Assembly: GCF_000002425.4 (NCBI RefSeq)
Contig: NC_037271.1
Location: 5,525,878-5,589,877, forward strand
Length of the DNA stretch: 64,000 nucleotides
DNA from: Physcomitrium patens
Taxonomy: Eukaryota; Streptophyta; Bryopsida; Funariales; Funariaceae
Reading direction: 5' to 3'
The number at the start of each line of letters is the position of its first letter. Positions within the stretch are counted from its first letter, which is position 1. Position numbers and translations under genes: made by a program. Positions 21,802-32,788 of the stretch are shown one piece after another. The notes below the pieces were generated by a model, which searched no databases, was not told the origin of the DNA, and saw nothing but the letters and a program-made list of their open reading frames with translations.

Positions 21802-23316
21802 TTGAGAGAAGTCTTCTATGTAAAAAAGAGGTTTTTCTCCCACATTTGAAGGAATACTATGTATTAGTGATTGATCAAATACATGTGTTTCTTGTGGTAG
21901 TGACACTGATATAGAAGACATGCCTTGAACAGAAGGGAGGATATGCTAATTGGTCCTTTTAATTAATGAAGGGTGTTTTAATAATTCTAAATCTAGTAAG
22001 AGTTCTTCATTGTCCTTTTGCAAGTATGGGATTATTTGTGGATCATGTAGATTCTCATTGAAGAGAATATCTCTTAAAATAAGAATTTGCTGACTTTGTA
22101 TATTCATAAGTCTATAGGCTTTAGATTCTTCACTATAGCCTAGAAAGATAGCCTCTTGTGAATGAGAGTCTAACTTCTTTCTTGTTTCTGTAGGAATGAA
22201 TACATGAGCTTTGTAACCAAATATTTTAAGGTAGGATAAATTTGGTTGTCGTTTGTACCATAATTCAAATGGTGTTTTGGTAACTTGTACAGATTTTGTA
22301 GGGCTCCTATTTTGGAGGTAATTTGCTGTTTTGAGTGCTTCATCCCAAAAAGTTTTAGATAAGTTTGAATAGGATAGTATTGCAAGTACTATTCCTATTA
22401 ATGTTCTATTTTTGCTTTCAAAAACACCATTTTGTTGTGGTGTATAAGCTGTAGTATATTATCATTTAATGCCTTCTTTGTTACAAAAATCTTTAAAATC
22501 ATTGGATGTATATTCACCTCCACGATGAGATCTTAAGGTTTTAATTTTGAAACTTGTTTGTTTTTTTACAATTTTTTTGTATAAGGTGAATTTTTCAAAT
22601 GCTTCAAATTTGTATTTCATCAAATATACTTGAAAATATCTTGTTAGATCATCAATAAATGTGATGAAGTAAGTACATCTTGAATGTGTGCCTACTTGCA
22701 TAGGTCCACAAATGTCAGAGTATATAAGTTCTAACAATTGGGTAGCTCTTTGTGCACCTTGTGTAGGAAACTTTTCTTTATGTTGTTTACCTTGCATACA
22801 AGGTTGGAATAAGGTAATTTTTCTTTCATCAAAAGGATCAATCCTCTTTGCCATGGTTTGTATTTATTTGAATCTTTGAGGATTTATGCGTCCTAGTCTT
22901 ACGTACCACAAATCAGCTTTATTTAATTGTGTTATTGCTGGAATAGCAATTTGAGGCTTTTTTGAAAGTATAATTGTATCTAATTCATATAAATCAGGGT
23001 TTAATTTGCATATTTCAATGGTTTGACCAAATTTATTTATAAATATAGCGGTGCCAACTCTTATGCAAATTTCTCCTCCTACCTTATCTAATTGTTCGGC
23101 AGAGAATAAATTCTTTGCAAGTCCAGATATATGTAATATATCAGGTATGATCTTCTCATCACCATTTGTAAGTTTGATATTTACATCACCATGTCCTTCT
23201 ATTATATATGATGTAGTATCATCTCCTAAGTAGACAACTTGTTTGTCTTCACTTTTGATGTATTTAACAAATCCTTCTAACTCATGACACATATGTTGAG
23301 TTGCTCCCAAGTCCAC
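21802..23316 (-). pseudogene. pol: Copia pol, protease and integrase part
   Basis: Read leftwards from 23316: protease with M-D-L-G-A-T-Q-H-M (expected D-S-G-A-T), the GAG-pre-integrase domain (QLNKADLWYVRLGRI), then integrase (ELIYSDICGPM, FITFIDDLTRYFQVY). The second catalytic Asp is lost (LRSHRGGEYTS, expected LRSDRGGEY). The integrase C-terminal part runs to the GATAG duplication of element A, and RT resumes at 2654. Several stops, for example near 22860 and 22460. Confidence 0.88.
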
Positions 23317-24056
23317 ATACTACATTGAATTTGGTTTTCCTTTAATTATACGTGCTGCCACATATAGTTTATTTGTTTTGGTAACAATATTTGTTTCTTT
23401 TCTGTTATTACAATTTTCAATTGCTATTCTTGTTCTGCAATCTTTGATCAAGTGACCTGTTTTCTTGCAGAAAAAATATTTCTTAATAGCAAAATTATTC
23501 TTTTCATGTGGTTTGGAGGTACTACTCTCTCCTTGTGAATTCCTCTTGAAATTCTTATTAAAATAAGATTTCTTATTATTATTCTGAAATTTCTTACTTA
23601 CATATAAGGCTGAAATATTATCAGATGTTAAATTCATGTTTTTCATGAGTGTTTCTTCTTAGATCAAATTTTTTATCAAGGATGTTCATGTAATCCCAAG
23701 CTACCTTCTTAAGGAGTTAATAAAGGATCTATAACTTAGAGCCAAACTTCTCATTAAAGTGAGAATTGCTTCATCATCTGGAACTACTGATCTTGTTGCC
23801 AACAATTGTTCCATATGTGCTCTAAAGGTATATATGTGTTTAATAACACTATCACCTTCTGTCATTTTTAAGGTATATAATTTTTCTTTTAAATACATCT
23901 TAGTTACTCTATCATGTAATTCAAATATTTTTATTAATTGTTGTCATGCTGAATTTGTTGATGTGCAAGATTGTATATGTGAAACAATATTTTTTTTTAG
24001 GCAATTATTAAATATAGTTAAAGACAAGGTATCCTTGTCTACCCATGCGCTTATAC

Positions 24057-24293
24057 TCCCTACTTCTGTGGTAGGTAAAGATGGGATTCCGGTAGCAACA
24101 CAATTAAATAAAGCTGATTTGTGGCACCTAAGACTAGGACACTTAAATCTTCAAAGACTCAAACAAATACAAACCATGGCAAAGGAGACTGATCCCTTTG
24201 ATGAAAGAAAAATTACCTTATGCCAACCTTGCATAGAAGGTAAACAACATAAAGAAAAGTTTCCTACATAAGGTGCACAAAGAGCTACCCAAT
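24057..24293 (+). repeat. Inverted fragment of copia pre-integrase inside copia gag
   Basis: The plus strand here reads QLNKADLWHLRLGHLNLQRL and DPFDERKITLCQPC, the same domain as on the minus strand at about 22750-22930 (QLNKADLWYVRLGRINPQRF). The two copies are similar but not identical. This copy is the less decayed (HLRLGHLN against YVRLGRIN), so it probably came from a sister element. Boundaries are accurate to about ten bases. Confidence 0.85.
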
Positions 24294-24325
24294 TTCAACT
24301 TCCGTTGGTTCCACTGGTAAGAATT

Positions 24326-24387
24326 CTTCACCATTTACTATGGGCCATAACTTTTCTTCACCATTTACTATGGGCCATAACTTTTCA
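24326..24387 (-). repeat. 30 bp tandem duplication in copia gag
   Basis: A 30 bp unit occurs twice in direct succession and repeats ten residues in frame (EKLWPIVNGE twice). It is a simple slippage-type duplication that does not break the frame. Confidence 0.85.
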
Positions 24388-24485
24388 GTCTCGAAAACTA
24401 ATGTTAGTCTATATTTCCATATATTAAAATATGAACTATCAAATTTTGGAACATGATTAATGTCCACTTTTTGTGTCATCTTCAA

Positions 24486-24754
24486 TATTCTTGATTTGAA
24501 ATTGAATTTTAATTATTTATAATTTTTTTTTTGATCAATTCAATGTTATCTTTGCTTATGGTTTGTATGTTGCCATTTTCAGTTCTTAAATTACTTTTTA
24601 TGGTTTGATGAACTTTAAGTTCTTCATCAACCTTTGTTGTTATAATGAATTGTGTTGATATTATTTTCATTATAAACTATTTTTATAATTTCAGCAATTA
24701 TTTTCTTAATAAAGCATTCACCAAAGCTTATTCCAGGGATCGAATATTTCTATA
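24486..24754 (-). other. Copia 5' leader
   Basis: AT-rich untranslated leader between the primer-binding site and the gag start. No ORF and no clear structure seen. Confidence 0.6.
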
Positions 24755-24766
24755 GCTTTGATACCA
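24755..24766 (-). other. Copia primer-binding site
   Basis: In element sense TGGTATCAAAGC follows the 5' LTR with no gap. It is complementary to the 3' end of plant initiator-Met tRNA with one mismatch (consensus TGGTATCAGAGC). It contrasts with the Ty3 elements in this window, which lack such a site at the LTR edge. Confidence 0.9.
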
Positions 24767-24945
24767 TGTTGAAAAAGTCATTATTATTAATATGATCAAT
24801 TGATATACAATATGTATATATATATATATATATTGTGTGTACCATGGTGACACCAAGAGTCACAACTCTTGGTGTAAGGTCAATATAGAGTAGATAGTAT
24901 TCTACACAAGAGAATAGTGTACTATACAGTATAATTCTCCCAATA
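24767..24945 (-). repeat. Copia 5' LTR (right side)
   Basis: 179 bp. It matches 50-214 and is longer mainly through a TA dinucleotide run. It is followed by CAATG, the right target duplication, and then by the ceramide synthase exon. Confidence 0.93.
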
Positions 24946-26497
24946 CAATGAGCCGTGGTTCATGGAATCGAGATGGTTCTATGTTGGCCCTAGTGACCAG
25001 ACATGGCCAAGTCTAAGCGCGAATTAAGCTGCAAGCATTGTATGCTAGGTTTGATCTTGGTTTTGCTTTTTCCGATGCACTCTTTAGTTTTTCAAGGAAT
25101 TCAAATGTAAGTTTCCTGTATTGTGAATCTCCACCACGCTAGAACGTACTGCATTGTACCGTCAGATCCCGGATGTCTAAAACTAAACGTGCAAATGGTA
25201 TATATTTAGCAATTTGACGGTTTAATCTGACGCAATTTAAACTATAGGTACAGAATTCGCATTGTAAATCGATTTATTGATTGCAGTCCTATATTTGTGT
25301 TTTGACGATTCCGGAATCGAGAAATGCTCCAAACCATATTGCACCCATTGCGTAGATTCGGACAATTGTTTGCTTGAAGTCGCCGTTTTGAGTTGGTCGG
25401 TAGACTTGAGGGGCAGTATACAATTTAGAAAGTGGCAGTACAAAACAAATTGCTCTGCATTTCCCTGTCATTTGAACTTTTTACTTGAATCTATTGGTAG
25501 AGGTTTGTTGATCTCTGAGACTAGGACGCTGATTTACTGGTGTCGAGCGATTATAAAGCCCAGATGCCGATTGTATAATTTCAGTACACAAGCATTTGTA
25601 TGTGTGCAGCTTAGAACGCGGGGCTTCAGTATTGTTTGCTATTCATGACGCAAGAGATGTGTTCCTAGAAATTGGGAAGTTGGCGAAGTATAGCGGCATG
25701 AATTATGTGCCAGAAATCGCATTAGGTGTGTTCGCAATCTCCTGGCTTCTGTTGCGACTTCTGTACTACCCGCTTTTCATCATCAGAAGCAGTACGTAAG
25801 TTCTCAATTGATCCTTCCAACTTGGTCTTAACGTAGTCATTCTGATTATTGATCATGAGTGCTTGCAAAAATTTGCGGATCTGACGTCCTTTGTCATTGT
25901 TGTTCAGTACCTGCAAATCAATAGTTCCTCCGATCAGGCTTCTCTACAGTTCTAGGCTTCAACCCACCTTATTATTCTAAAAAAACTACTGGGGTGTAGA
26001 GCGTGTCAAGTACACGCTTAATCTCGTCGCTCTTAAGCTGCTAAGTTGGTTCTACTATCAACATAATGTATAAGCCCACTACGAAATTCTGAGGTGGTCT
26101 TTGTGTGGTTATACAGGTACGAGGTGCTGCACGCAGTGTACAATAAGAAGCATATAATTGGACCATATCTGTATTACAGCTTAAATTCGCTGCTGATCTC
26201 CTTGCTGGTGTAGCACATTTACTGGTGGGTACTGATCTGGAGAATGCTACTGAGGCAGATTCAAAACTCGGGAAAAGTCCCGGATGACGTTCGCTCTGGT
26301 TCGGCTGTGCTCCTTGTGAAAATTAGCAACCACCTTTGCTGCGAAGCCAACTTTTCCACACATCTAGAATAGTAGAACAGATCGTGATGACTTGACTGTA
26401 TTTTGATGCCATCTATCATTTCAAAAACCGAATGTCTTACGTTGAGGATCTGGGACAAGCAGATTCAGAAGATGACGACAACGACAAAACGGAGTAA
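24946..26497 (+). pseudogene. LAG1: Ceramide synthase (LAG1/TLC family), remaining exons
   Basis: Exon continuation 24951-about 25055 reads EPWFMESRWFYVGPSDQTWP, then a frameshift of one base before I-K-L-Q-A-L-Y. Exon 25610-25795 carries the Lag1 motif (AIHDARDVFLEIGKLAKYSG) and ends LLRLLYYPLFIIRSS. The intron 25796-26116 has GTAAGT and CAG borders, and the join gives S-S-T-Y-E-V in frame. The next exon (from 26117) reads YLYYSLNSLLISLLV, a TAG at 26211-26213 where relatives have Leu, then [17 protein letters not shown] and a KVPDDVRS tail. An acidic end (SEDDDNDK) stops with TAA at 26495. The HHxxT exon between 25055 and 25609 is not confidently found; 25284-25340 is a weak candidate. Confidence 0.85.
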
Positions 26498-27419
26498 TGG
26501 TGCTCATGCACCGAAGTTTACTGATTGATTTCACAATCTTCAAAGAGGATTTTTGATTGATTCGAGCAACTCTGCTTCGAGCACTGGATTTGAGAAGTCA
26601 GAGCATGAGTTTCAGTCACAGATTTCCACTGCGTCAGTGGGTAGGCTTCACATTTTAACGATTAAGAACGCTTGTTCGGAGATGACATTTACAACAGAAT
26701 CTGAAGGTGAGAACTGCTGCTTTCAGTGGGAAGTTGTTTTATTTCCATGCAGCACCAAAGTTTACTAAACCATGATTATGCTTAGCATCGATTACATTCA
26801 CAATACCGATTGATGATCGGGACAAGAAGAGCAAACTTCCCTGTTCATATATTTATCAAAAGAATTGTTCTTTGAATAATATATTCTTAGGTTTACTTGT
26901 CACTTCATACATCATATGAATCCATTAGATGTAAATGGATAAATGTAGGAGTGGGTTATAAACTAGCATAAGAAACAAGCATAGAATTTCCAGTATAAAA
27001 GAAATATAATAAAAATTACTTTATTACTTCATCCGCAGTGGGATTCTTATTATTTATTTGCAATCACGTCGTATATTTTTGGAAAGTATATTACAAATGT
27101 AAAAGATAAAGCGTATGTATGTATATCTGTATGTTTGTATAAAAATGGAATTAAGTAGTAAAATTAAGAAAGAATAGAAACAAATAAAAGACTACTATTA
27201 AAAAAGCATCTTGCAACCTACATGTTTGTCTTATAAGTCTTGTAGTTCTTAAAAAGCTTCCATACAATGTATTTATTAACTAAAATATAAAAAAATAAGA
27301 TTGCAATTGTTCTTGATATTTCAATGCATTTCTTATATATTAGTTTTTCTTTAATATATTCTAGTCTCGTTATATTTAACAATGACCATTTTTTGTTTAT
27401 TCTAAAATATATTTATTTT

Positions 27420-27450
<31 letters not shown>

Positions 27451-27488
27451 AAGATTTTATTTAGATTTAAATCTCAATAATAAATATA

Positions 27489-27523
<35 letters not shown>

Positions 27524-29883
27524 GATAATAAATCAAACATAGATATATTGCTTTAATATAAAAAATACTATATATATTATAAATCTTATAAATTTTAAAA
27601 TACTATAAATGCATATAGCATATATATTATAAAAAATACCATAAAGATCTTGCTTAGAAATTTTAAAATAAAATAAAACCTATTTCCACGACATGTTTGG
27701 ATAAGACTTGGCACACATGATTTTCTCATGTAGCTGCTATGCTTAGTTGGGTTGGAATCATTTTGGATTAATGATATGCCTTACTAGCACGTTAATTGAT
27801 TACATCAGTGCAAAAAAATGAAGACATATACCAGAGCCACCATAATTTCGTCTCCATATCTATCACTCATGCTAAACCTACAAAGCTTAGGAACCTTAAT
27901 TGGCAATTTATTGCCAAAAGTGTATTGTGACAAAATTAATTAGAAGCAAATATGCTACTACAATTATTACATAAGCTTTCTTTAAATTCTTTTTTAATTT
28001 TTTTCTATACTATTGTTTATAATACAACTACTCAATGAAAGAAGAAAATAAAGATTATATTCTAAATAAGCTAAATAAAAAATATAGTAGAAAATTACTT
28101 TAGAAAATATACATAAAAATAGGGAGGTAGTAATACATTTATTGCCAATGTTGCTTTTTTTTAAAAAAGAACTTCTATTTACTTTGTAGAACTATAAACA
28201 AGACATGAAAAGAAAAATTCAGCAATAATAATATTATATGCGTCTTTAGGTGAAAATAAAGAATAAATTTCAATAAAAATTACTTGAAAATACCATAGAT
28301 TAATATCCAAAGAGGAATTGTTGTGAAATAAGGTTGAAAATAAAGAATAAAGAAATCAAACCTTGATGCACAAAACCATGAGTATATAACAAGTGTGGTC
28401 TTTTTTTGTTAATCAAAGAACAAGATTAGAGAGAAAAAATGATTGAATTTTTTTATGTATTTGTTTGGAGTGGTTTTATAATTAATCAGCATGTAAAAAA
28501 AAATTAGATTTGTGAATTTATTTGTCTTGGATGTGTTATAAATTTGAACTTAATAAAAAAAATTAAATCAAAGGTTATAAAAGTTTAAGTAGATTAAGAT
28601 CTTAAAAATTATATTTTGAAAGTTAATAAGGAATTGTATGATTTTGGACAATTTTTAAGTCGAATTGAAGTGATTTTTTATAAATTAATTATTGATTTTA
28701 TTTCCAACATTTTAAAACATTTTGAAAGTAAGTAGATAATAGAAAAAAGAGTTATTAACACTAAAAGATTAATATCAAGATTATCAATAGTCAAAACTGA
28801 AGTAAATTAGGGATTTTTTTTAATTAATAATTTTAATTCTCTTTAAATTTTATATGCTTCTATCAACTAAGAAATTATGAAGTTTAAAATTTTGAATTAA
28901 GATCAAATATTAATTTAATAATTATTAAATTTTTAAATATAATCTAATATTTTATTATAATTTAATTAGAAATATCTTAGGTTCTTTTTAAAGAATGCCA
29001 AAGGTTTTTTAAGATTTTTTTATAATTTTTTAAGAATTTCTCAGAGATTTCTATAATTTCTTTAGAGTTTCTTAAAAAAAATTCATAGTTGATTAGAGTT
29101 TCTTTAGGATTTTTTTGGACTATATAGGATATATTAAAGATTTAATTAGGATTTCTAAAAAAAAATTAAGGTTTATTTGGAATTAATTAGAATGTAATAA
29201 TGTATATTTAGGATTTTTAAATATTAATAGGATATATTTAGAATAATTAGAAGCTTATTTAAGTTATTTAATATAAGATTGTCAAGAAGAGGTTTTTAAA
29301 TACCTTATGCATTGTTTGGATTATAAATCTAACTTCAAAGTAAGATTAAATCCTTCTATAATCAAATTCATAGTGTATTTTTAAGCTTATTTTTGCATAA
29401 TACAACAATGCTTCTAATGTTTTTTTACATATAAATTTGTAAGCTTACAATACTTTTCATTTCTTAGAGCATAACAACAATATATTCTTTTCAAACTTAA
29501 AATTCTATTAGATTTTCTCTATGACTATGGTTTAAAGATGGAGTGTTGTTTTTCTATCCAATCTTTTAATATCATCAAGAATTGCATTAACATTAATTAT
29601 AATTATAATAGCCGTAGTAAAAACTATTGAAACCTTAAGAATAATAGTCAACTATACAATATAGAATTACAACTTATTAATTGTTATTTGATGTTTTTGA
29701 ACAAAATTAGAAAGATGCCTTATAGAAGTTGATTATTAAAGTTGTGATTGATTGTTAAGGTTGACAATCATAGTCATTTAAAAAAAGAAATATATTATAA
29801 AGAGACTAACATCAACATGTACAATGGAATAATAAATTTATAATTTTACATAATATAAAAGCCTAAACATTTTTAAAAATATT
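26498..29883. other. AT-rich intergenic sequence, no gene recognised
   Basis: The first 270 bases may be the 3' untranslated part of the ceramide synthase gene. An ORF at 26553-26768 resembles nothing I know. The rest is strongly AT-rich, without ORFs or RNA genes that I can support. Bases about 28840-29300 are rich in TTTAGGATTT-like words resembling, in reverse, the array at 57320-57800, perhaps a worn LTR. Confidence 0.55.
27421..27520. repeat. TA microsatellites
   Basis: Two TA-dinucleotide runs, about 27421-27452 and 27491-27520, separated by AT-rich sequence. Confidence 0.85.
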
Positions 29884-30419
29884 TATCATGAATATACACA
29901 TGTAAAATAATAATTACCTATATCATTTAAATAATAGTAGATAAAAATAGATTAATTCCATAATATCTTTTATAGAAGCTTCATAGACACTGCTTTCACT
30001 TTATAGGTGTCTTTAATTGACTTCTTAGATTAGAAACATAGTCAAAAAATTGGCCATGTACCACACATATTGGTAGCTTGAAGAACAAGCTTACTATGTG
30101 GCCGACACGTAGAAAACTTGCCTTGTAAACTAAAGCATTTGTCTTGCAAAGTCAACACATATTAGAAGTCCTATAGAACATTGTTATATAGCTCTTAGTT
30201 AGATAGTATATATAGAGGCAAAAGTGAAGCCTTCTTTATTCTTGTCAACTCCATTCTTGCTTCCAGTCTAGTTTCAAGGATCCTTAGTTTTCTTGTCTTT
30301 TGACAATAGCCATTCCAGTTTCTTTTATAATATACATATCAAGTTATTTCTATTTTGTTATCTTTCTTTGAAAGAAGACTCACTTGTTATTTGTCTTTAT
30401 TATGTTCTTGTCCTTGAAA
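29884..30419 (+). repeat. 5' LTR of element H
   Basis: About 536 bp, aligned with 63469-64000 and more loosely with the A/B/C LTRs. Ends are worn (start TATCATG for TGTCACG, end CCTTGAAA for CTTGACA). The TATATATAG box is kept. The 11-mer after it reads ATTCTTGTCAA, and the site past the LTR reads TTGACAAAAGT, each one base off the intact pair. Confidence 0.8.
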
Positions 30420-30631
30420 GATTGACAAAAGTACATCTACAATATCAGAGCTTTGTCTAATCTTGATTAAGAGTGGATTACCTCTTTTTTTTTATAAGAC
30501 ACAAGCATATTAGAAGTTGCGGATTACCTTCTTCTAAACTGATATTGTCCTTAGTATTTTCTTTGTTCTCAAGTCCTCTCTTCTATTTATCTTGAGCGAT
30601 ATTAGACATCTTCTCTTTTCTAAGTATTATT

Positions 30632-31055
30632 ATGGCAAAACTTCTTGAAATAAAGAGTGCAATGGCACAAATGTAAGAATAATTAAATGAGTTAATGCTT
30701 GCAATACATCAACTCAATTTACCACCACAAAGAACAACAAGATTGGCAAGAAGTGAAGATATAGAAATGATTGGAGCTGCTTCAACATGTGCACCAAATC
30801 ATGTACCTTCTCCTATGGAAGAATGCCCTTCCAGTGTTAGAGAACTAAGAATTGCCCAACTTGAGAAGTTTGATGGCACCAGATCAAAGTTTAGAAGATT
30901 TATCAATCAAGTGCAACTTGGGATTGATCTTCAACTCCAAAGCTATCCAACTCCAGGATCGCAAGTTAGATTCATTAGTACGCTTCTTTCAAGTTCAGCA
31001 CTATTATGGTTTTGATCTTTTCTTGAATGACGAGATGTAATATTGGATAATCTAG
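30632..31055 (+). pseudogene. gag: Element H gag, first part
   Basis: Starts M-A-K-L-L-E-I-K-S-A-M-A-Q-M at 30632, with early TAA and TAG stops. The capsid stretch EKFDGTRSKFRRFINQVQL is clear. Interrupted at TCTAG (31051-31055) by element F and continued at 46033. Confidence 0.85.
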
Positions 31056-31477
31056 TGTTAGGGACATAATCCTTAGAACCTTCTAGAGACAAGTTTCTAG
31101 AACCTTCTAGAAGCAAGTCTCTGGAACCTTCTAGAAGCAAGTCCCTAGAACCTTCTAGAAGCTTCTTAGTTGGTAGAAGATGTTAAGGACATAGTCCTTA
31201 GAACCTTCTAGAGATAAGTTTCTAGAACCTTCTAGAAACAAGTCTCTGGAACCTTCTAGAAGCTTCTTAATTGGTAGAAGTTGCTTTAGAAGCTTCCTAA
31301 ATATGAGTATATATTGGAATTGAGGCTGAAGAGTTCTTCAATCTCGACAACACATCTCTTGGAGCTCTAGCTCACCTCTCTAGTATTGTTCTTGTATTCA
31401 TCTGATTAATTTAGTTCGTGCTAGTTCTTCTTGAACTTCTTGTTAGATCTCAAGTCTGTTTTTCTGAGTCCGTGACA
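31056..31477 (+). repeat. 5' LTR of element F
   Basis: Starts TGTTAGGGACATAATCC and ends GTCCGTGACA. It contains a partial tandem duplication of about 125-135 bp (31056-31185 and 31185-31290), also in the 3' LTR. TATATATT follows near 31308, then AATCTCGACAA about 32 bases later (AGTCTCGACAA in the 3' LTR). Confidence 0.93.
31095..31266 (+). promoter_or_regulatory. Array of perfect heat-shock elements in the F LTR
   Basis: Four runs of alternating TTC/GAA triplets spaced by exactly 2 bases: 31095-31112, 31148-31165, 31220-31237 and 31249-31266, each with four units, plus shorter runs between. Three alternating units already form a canonical heat-shock-factor site. The array lies 40-210 bases before the TATA box, where an upstream activator would act. 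The same array occurs in the 3' LTR at about 45629-45790. Heat response is inferred by analogy with the Arabidopsis ONSEN element. Confidence 0.75.
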
Positions 31478-31479
31478 GT

Positions 31480-31490
31480 TTGTCGAGACT
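31480..31490 (+). other. Probable self-priming site of element F
   Basis: TTGTCGAGACT lies 2 bases past the LTR end. Its reverse complement AGTCTCGACAA is exactly present in the 3' LTR at 45890-45900, 32 bases after the start of TATATAT at 45858; the 5' LTR copy has one change. The site differs from the A/B/C site at several bases, and the LTR partner differs correspondingly. Confidence 0.65.
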
Positions 31491-31757
31491 CCACTCACCT
31501 CACATATCAGAGTTAGTTTCTTCCTTGTTAGAGCGCAGATTATCCCTCTGCTTGGAAGTGTACTAGCATTTTAGAGGTTGCAGATTATCCTCCTCTAAAC
31601 TGATACTTCTTTTGTTACAATATTGGAAACTTATTCTTCTTGGAGAGAGTGGATTATCCCTTTTCTTGAAGTTCTTAAGGCATTTTAGAGGTTGTGGAGT
31701 ACCCTCCTCTAAACCAATATTGTCTTCTTGTAGAGTCATTTCTGTCCTTCTCTTAGA

Positions 31758-32783
31758 ATGGCCGTAGGCCAAGACATTAGTATGACGAAAAGTTTGGAGT
31801 CCAAGTTAGATGCTATCATGAATGCCCTCACTACGTTATCGCAAAGAACTGTAGAGATTGAAGGAGTCGTGGCAAGGCTTCATAATGATAGAGCATCTGG
31901 GATGGCACAATCTAGGTTGCACCAACCTCAAACTTCTACACTTGGAGAAGCAACTTTACCTCAGGTTCGACAAGTACCATTGGTTCTACAACATAAAGAG
32001 CCCCGAGTTAGCCTTCCAGACAAGTTCGATGGTACGCGTTCCAAATTTCGAAGATTCGTCAATCAAATCAGGTTGATAACAGTTTTACAGCCAAAACGAT
32101 ATCCAACGGAGGAGTCACGAGTTGGGCTTGTTGGAACCTTACTTACAGGGCAAGCTTTATCATGGTTTGCTCTTTTGTTTGAGAAATGATCGTCCATACT
32201 AAACAACTTTGAAACCTTTTTGGAGGCATTTGGGGAAGCATTTCGTGAACACGATAAGATTCGATGGGCTACAACAAAGATCCGGTTACTACGACAAGGG
32301 ATGCACTCTACATCAATCTATGCATCGGACTTCAGGTAATTAGCATGCGACATCAATTGGGATGAAGAAGTGTTGATGAGTCAATTCTATTGGGATTTAA
32401 GGGATGATGTGAAGGATTTGTTGTTAACTCTTCCTGATCCACAAACGCTCAACAAAGCTATTAGCCAAGCTATGAAGTGCGATAACCGCCTATTTCAACA
32501 CCACCAAGACCAACGTTCAAGACAACATACGATTCGCCACGCCCTAACTATGTCGGCAAGCAGCGTGAATTCACATTCAGAGATAGAAGACATGCAAATT
32601 GATGCGGTACATGTCAAATCCCTTATCCTAGAAGAAAAAAAGCGGCGTATGGAAGAAGGTCTATGCTTGTATTACGGTGAAGAAGGCCACAAAGTTGGAA
32701 ACTGCCCCAAGAAGCAAAATCGACGTATTGTCAGGACTAGGGGTACATTTATTCAAGAAAATGAGGATGCCCAGCCACAATAG
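31758..32783 (+). pseudogene. gag: Gag of element F
   Basis: 341 codons with a TGA near 32187 (R codon after F-E-K) and a TAA near 32337. N-terminal coiled-coil-like region (LDAIMNALTTLSQRTVEIEG), capsid core (DKFDGTRSKFRRFVNQIRL, GTLLTGQALSWF) and a zinc knuckle with its second cysteine changed to tyrosine (CLYYGEEGHKVGNC). Terminal TAG at 32781-32783; pol follows in the -1 frame, as in B and C. Confidence 0.88.
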
Positions 32784-32788
32784 GAACC

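Larger units (their letters stand above)
23317..24485 (-). pseudogene. gag: Copia gag, interrupted by an inverted fragment
   Basis: Starts at 24485 (MKMTQKVDINHVPKFDSSYF), the usual copia gag opening, and continues with FNIWKYRLTLVFETEKLWPI. It is broken at about 24293-24057 by an inverted piece of copia pre-integrase. It then resumes (SISAWVDKDTLSLTIFNN, MTEGDSVIKHI) and ends in a zinc knuckle that has lost its first cysteine (FFCKKTGHLIKDC). A TGA sits in the N-S-A-x-Q-Q stretch. Confidence 0.85.
50..24945 (-). mobile_element. Ty1/copia LTR retrotransposon on the minus strand, split by nested Ty3 elements
   Basis: LTRs lie at 50-214 and 24767-24945, with the 5 bp target duplication CAATG on both sides (45-49 and 24946-24950). 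The element's 5' end is on the right: a TGGTATCAAAGC primer-binding site touches the right LTR, and gag, protease, integrase, RT and RNase H follow leftwards. Without the nested Ty3 block (2660-21796) and its GATAG duplication the element is about 5.7 kb, normal for copia. It sits inside a ceramide synthase exon. Coding regions are broken by stops and one internal rearrangement. Confidence 0.93.

Noticed and set aside
25722-25916. A minus-strand ORF (VLNNNDKGRQIRKFLQALMI) across the ceramide synthase intron
   Set aside because: It overlaps the well-supported exon on the plus strand and has no recognisable homology or neighbours; most likely a chance reading.
26553-26768. A 71-codon plus-strand ORF after the ceramide synthase stop
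   Set aside because: No recognised motif, no splice or promoter context; it fits better as 3' untranslated sequence.
26498-29883. tRNA or other RNA genes in the intergenic stretch
   Set aside because: No cloverleaf with the usual TTCGA-type arm or other RNA signature was found by eye; a tRNAscan run would settle it.
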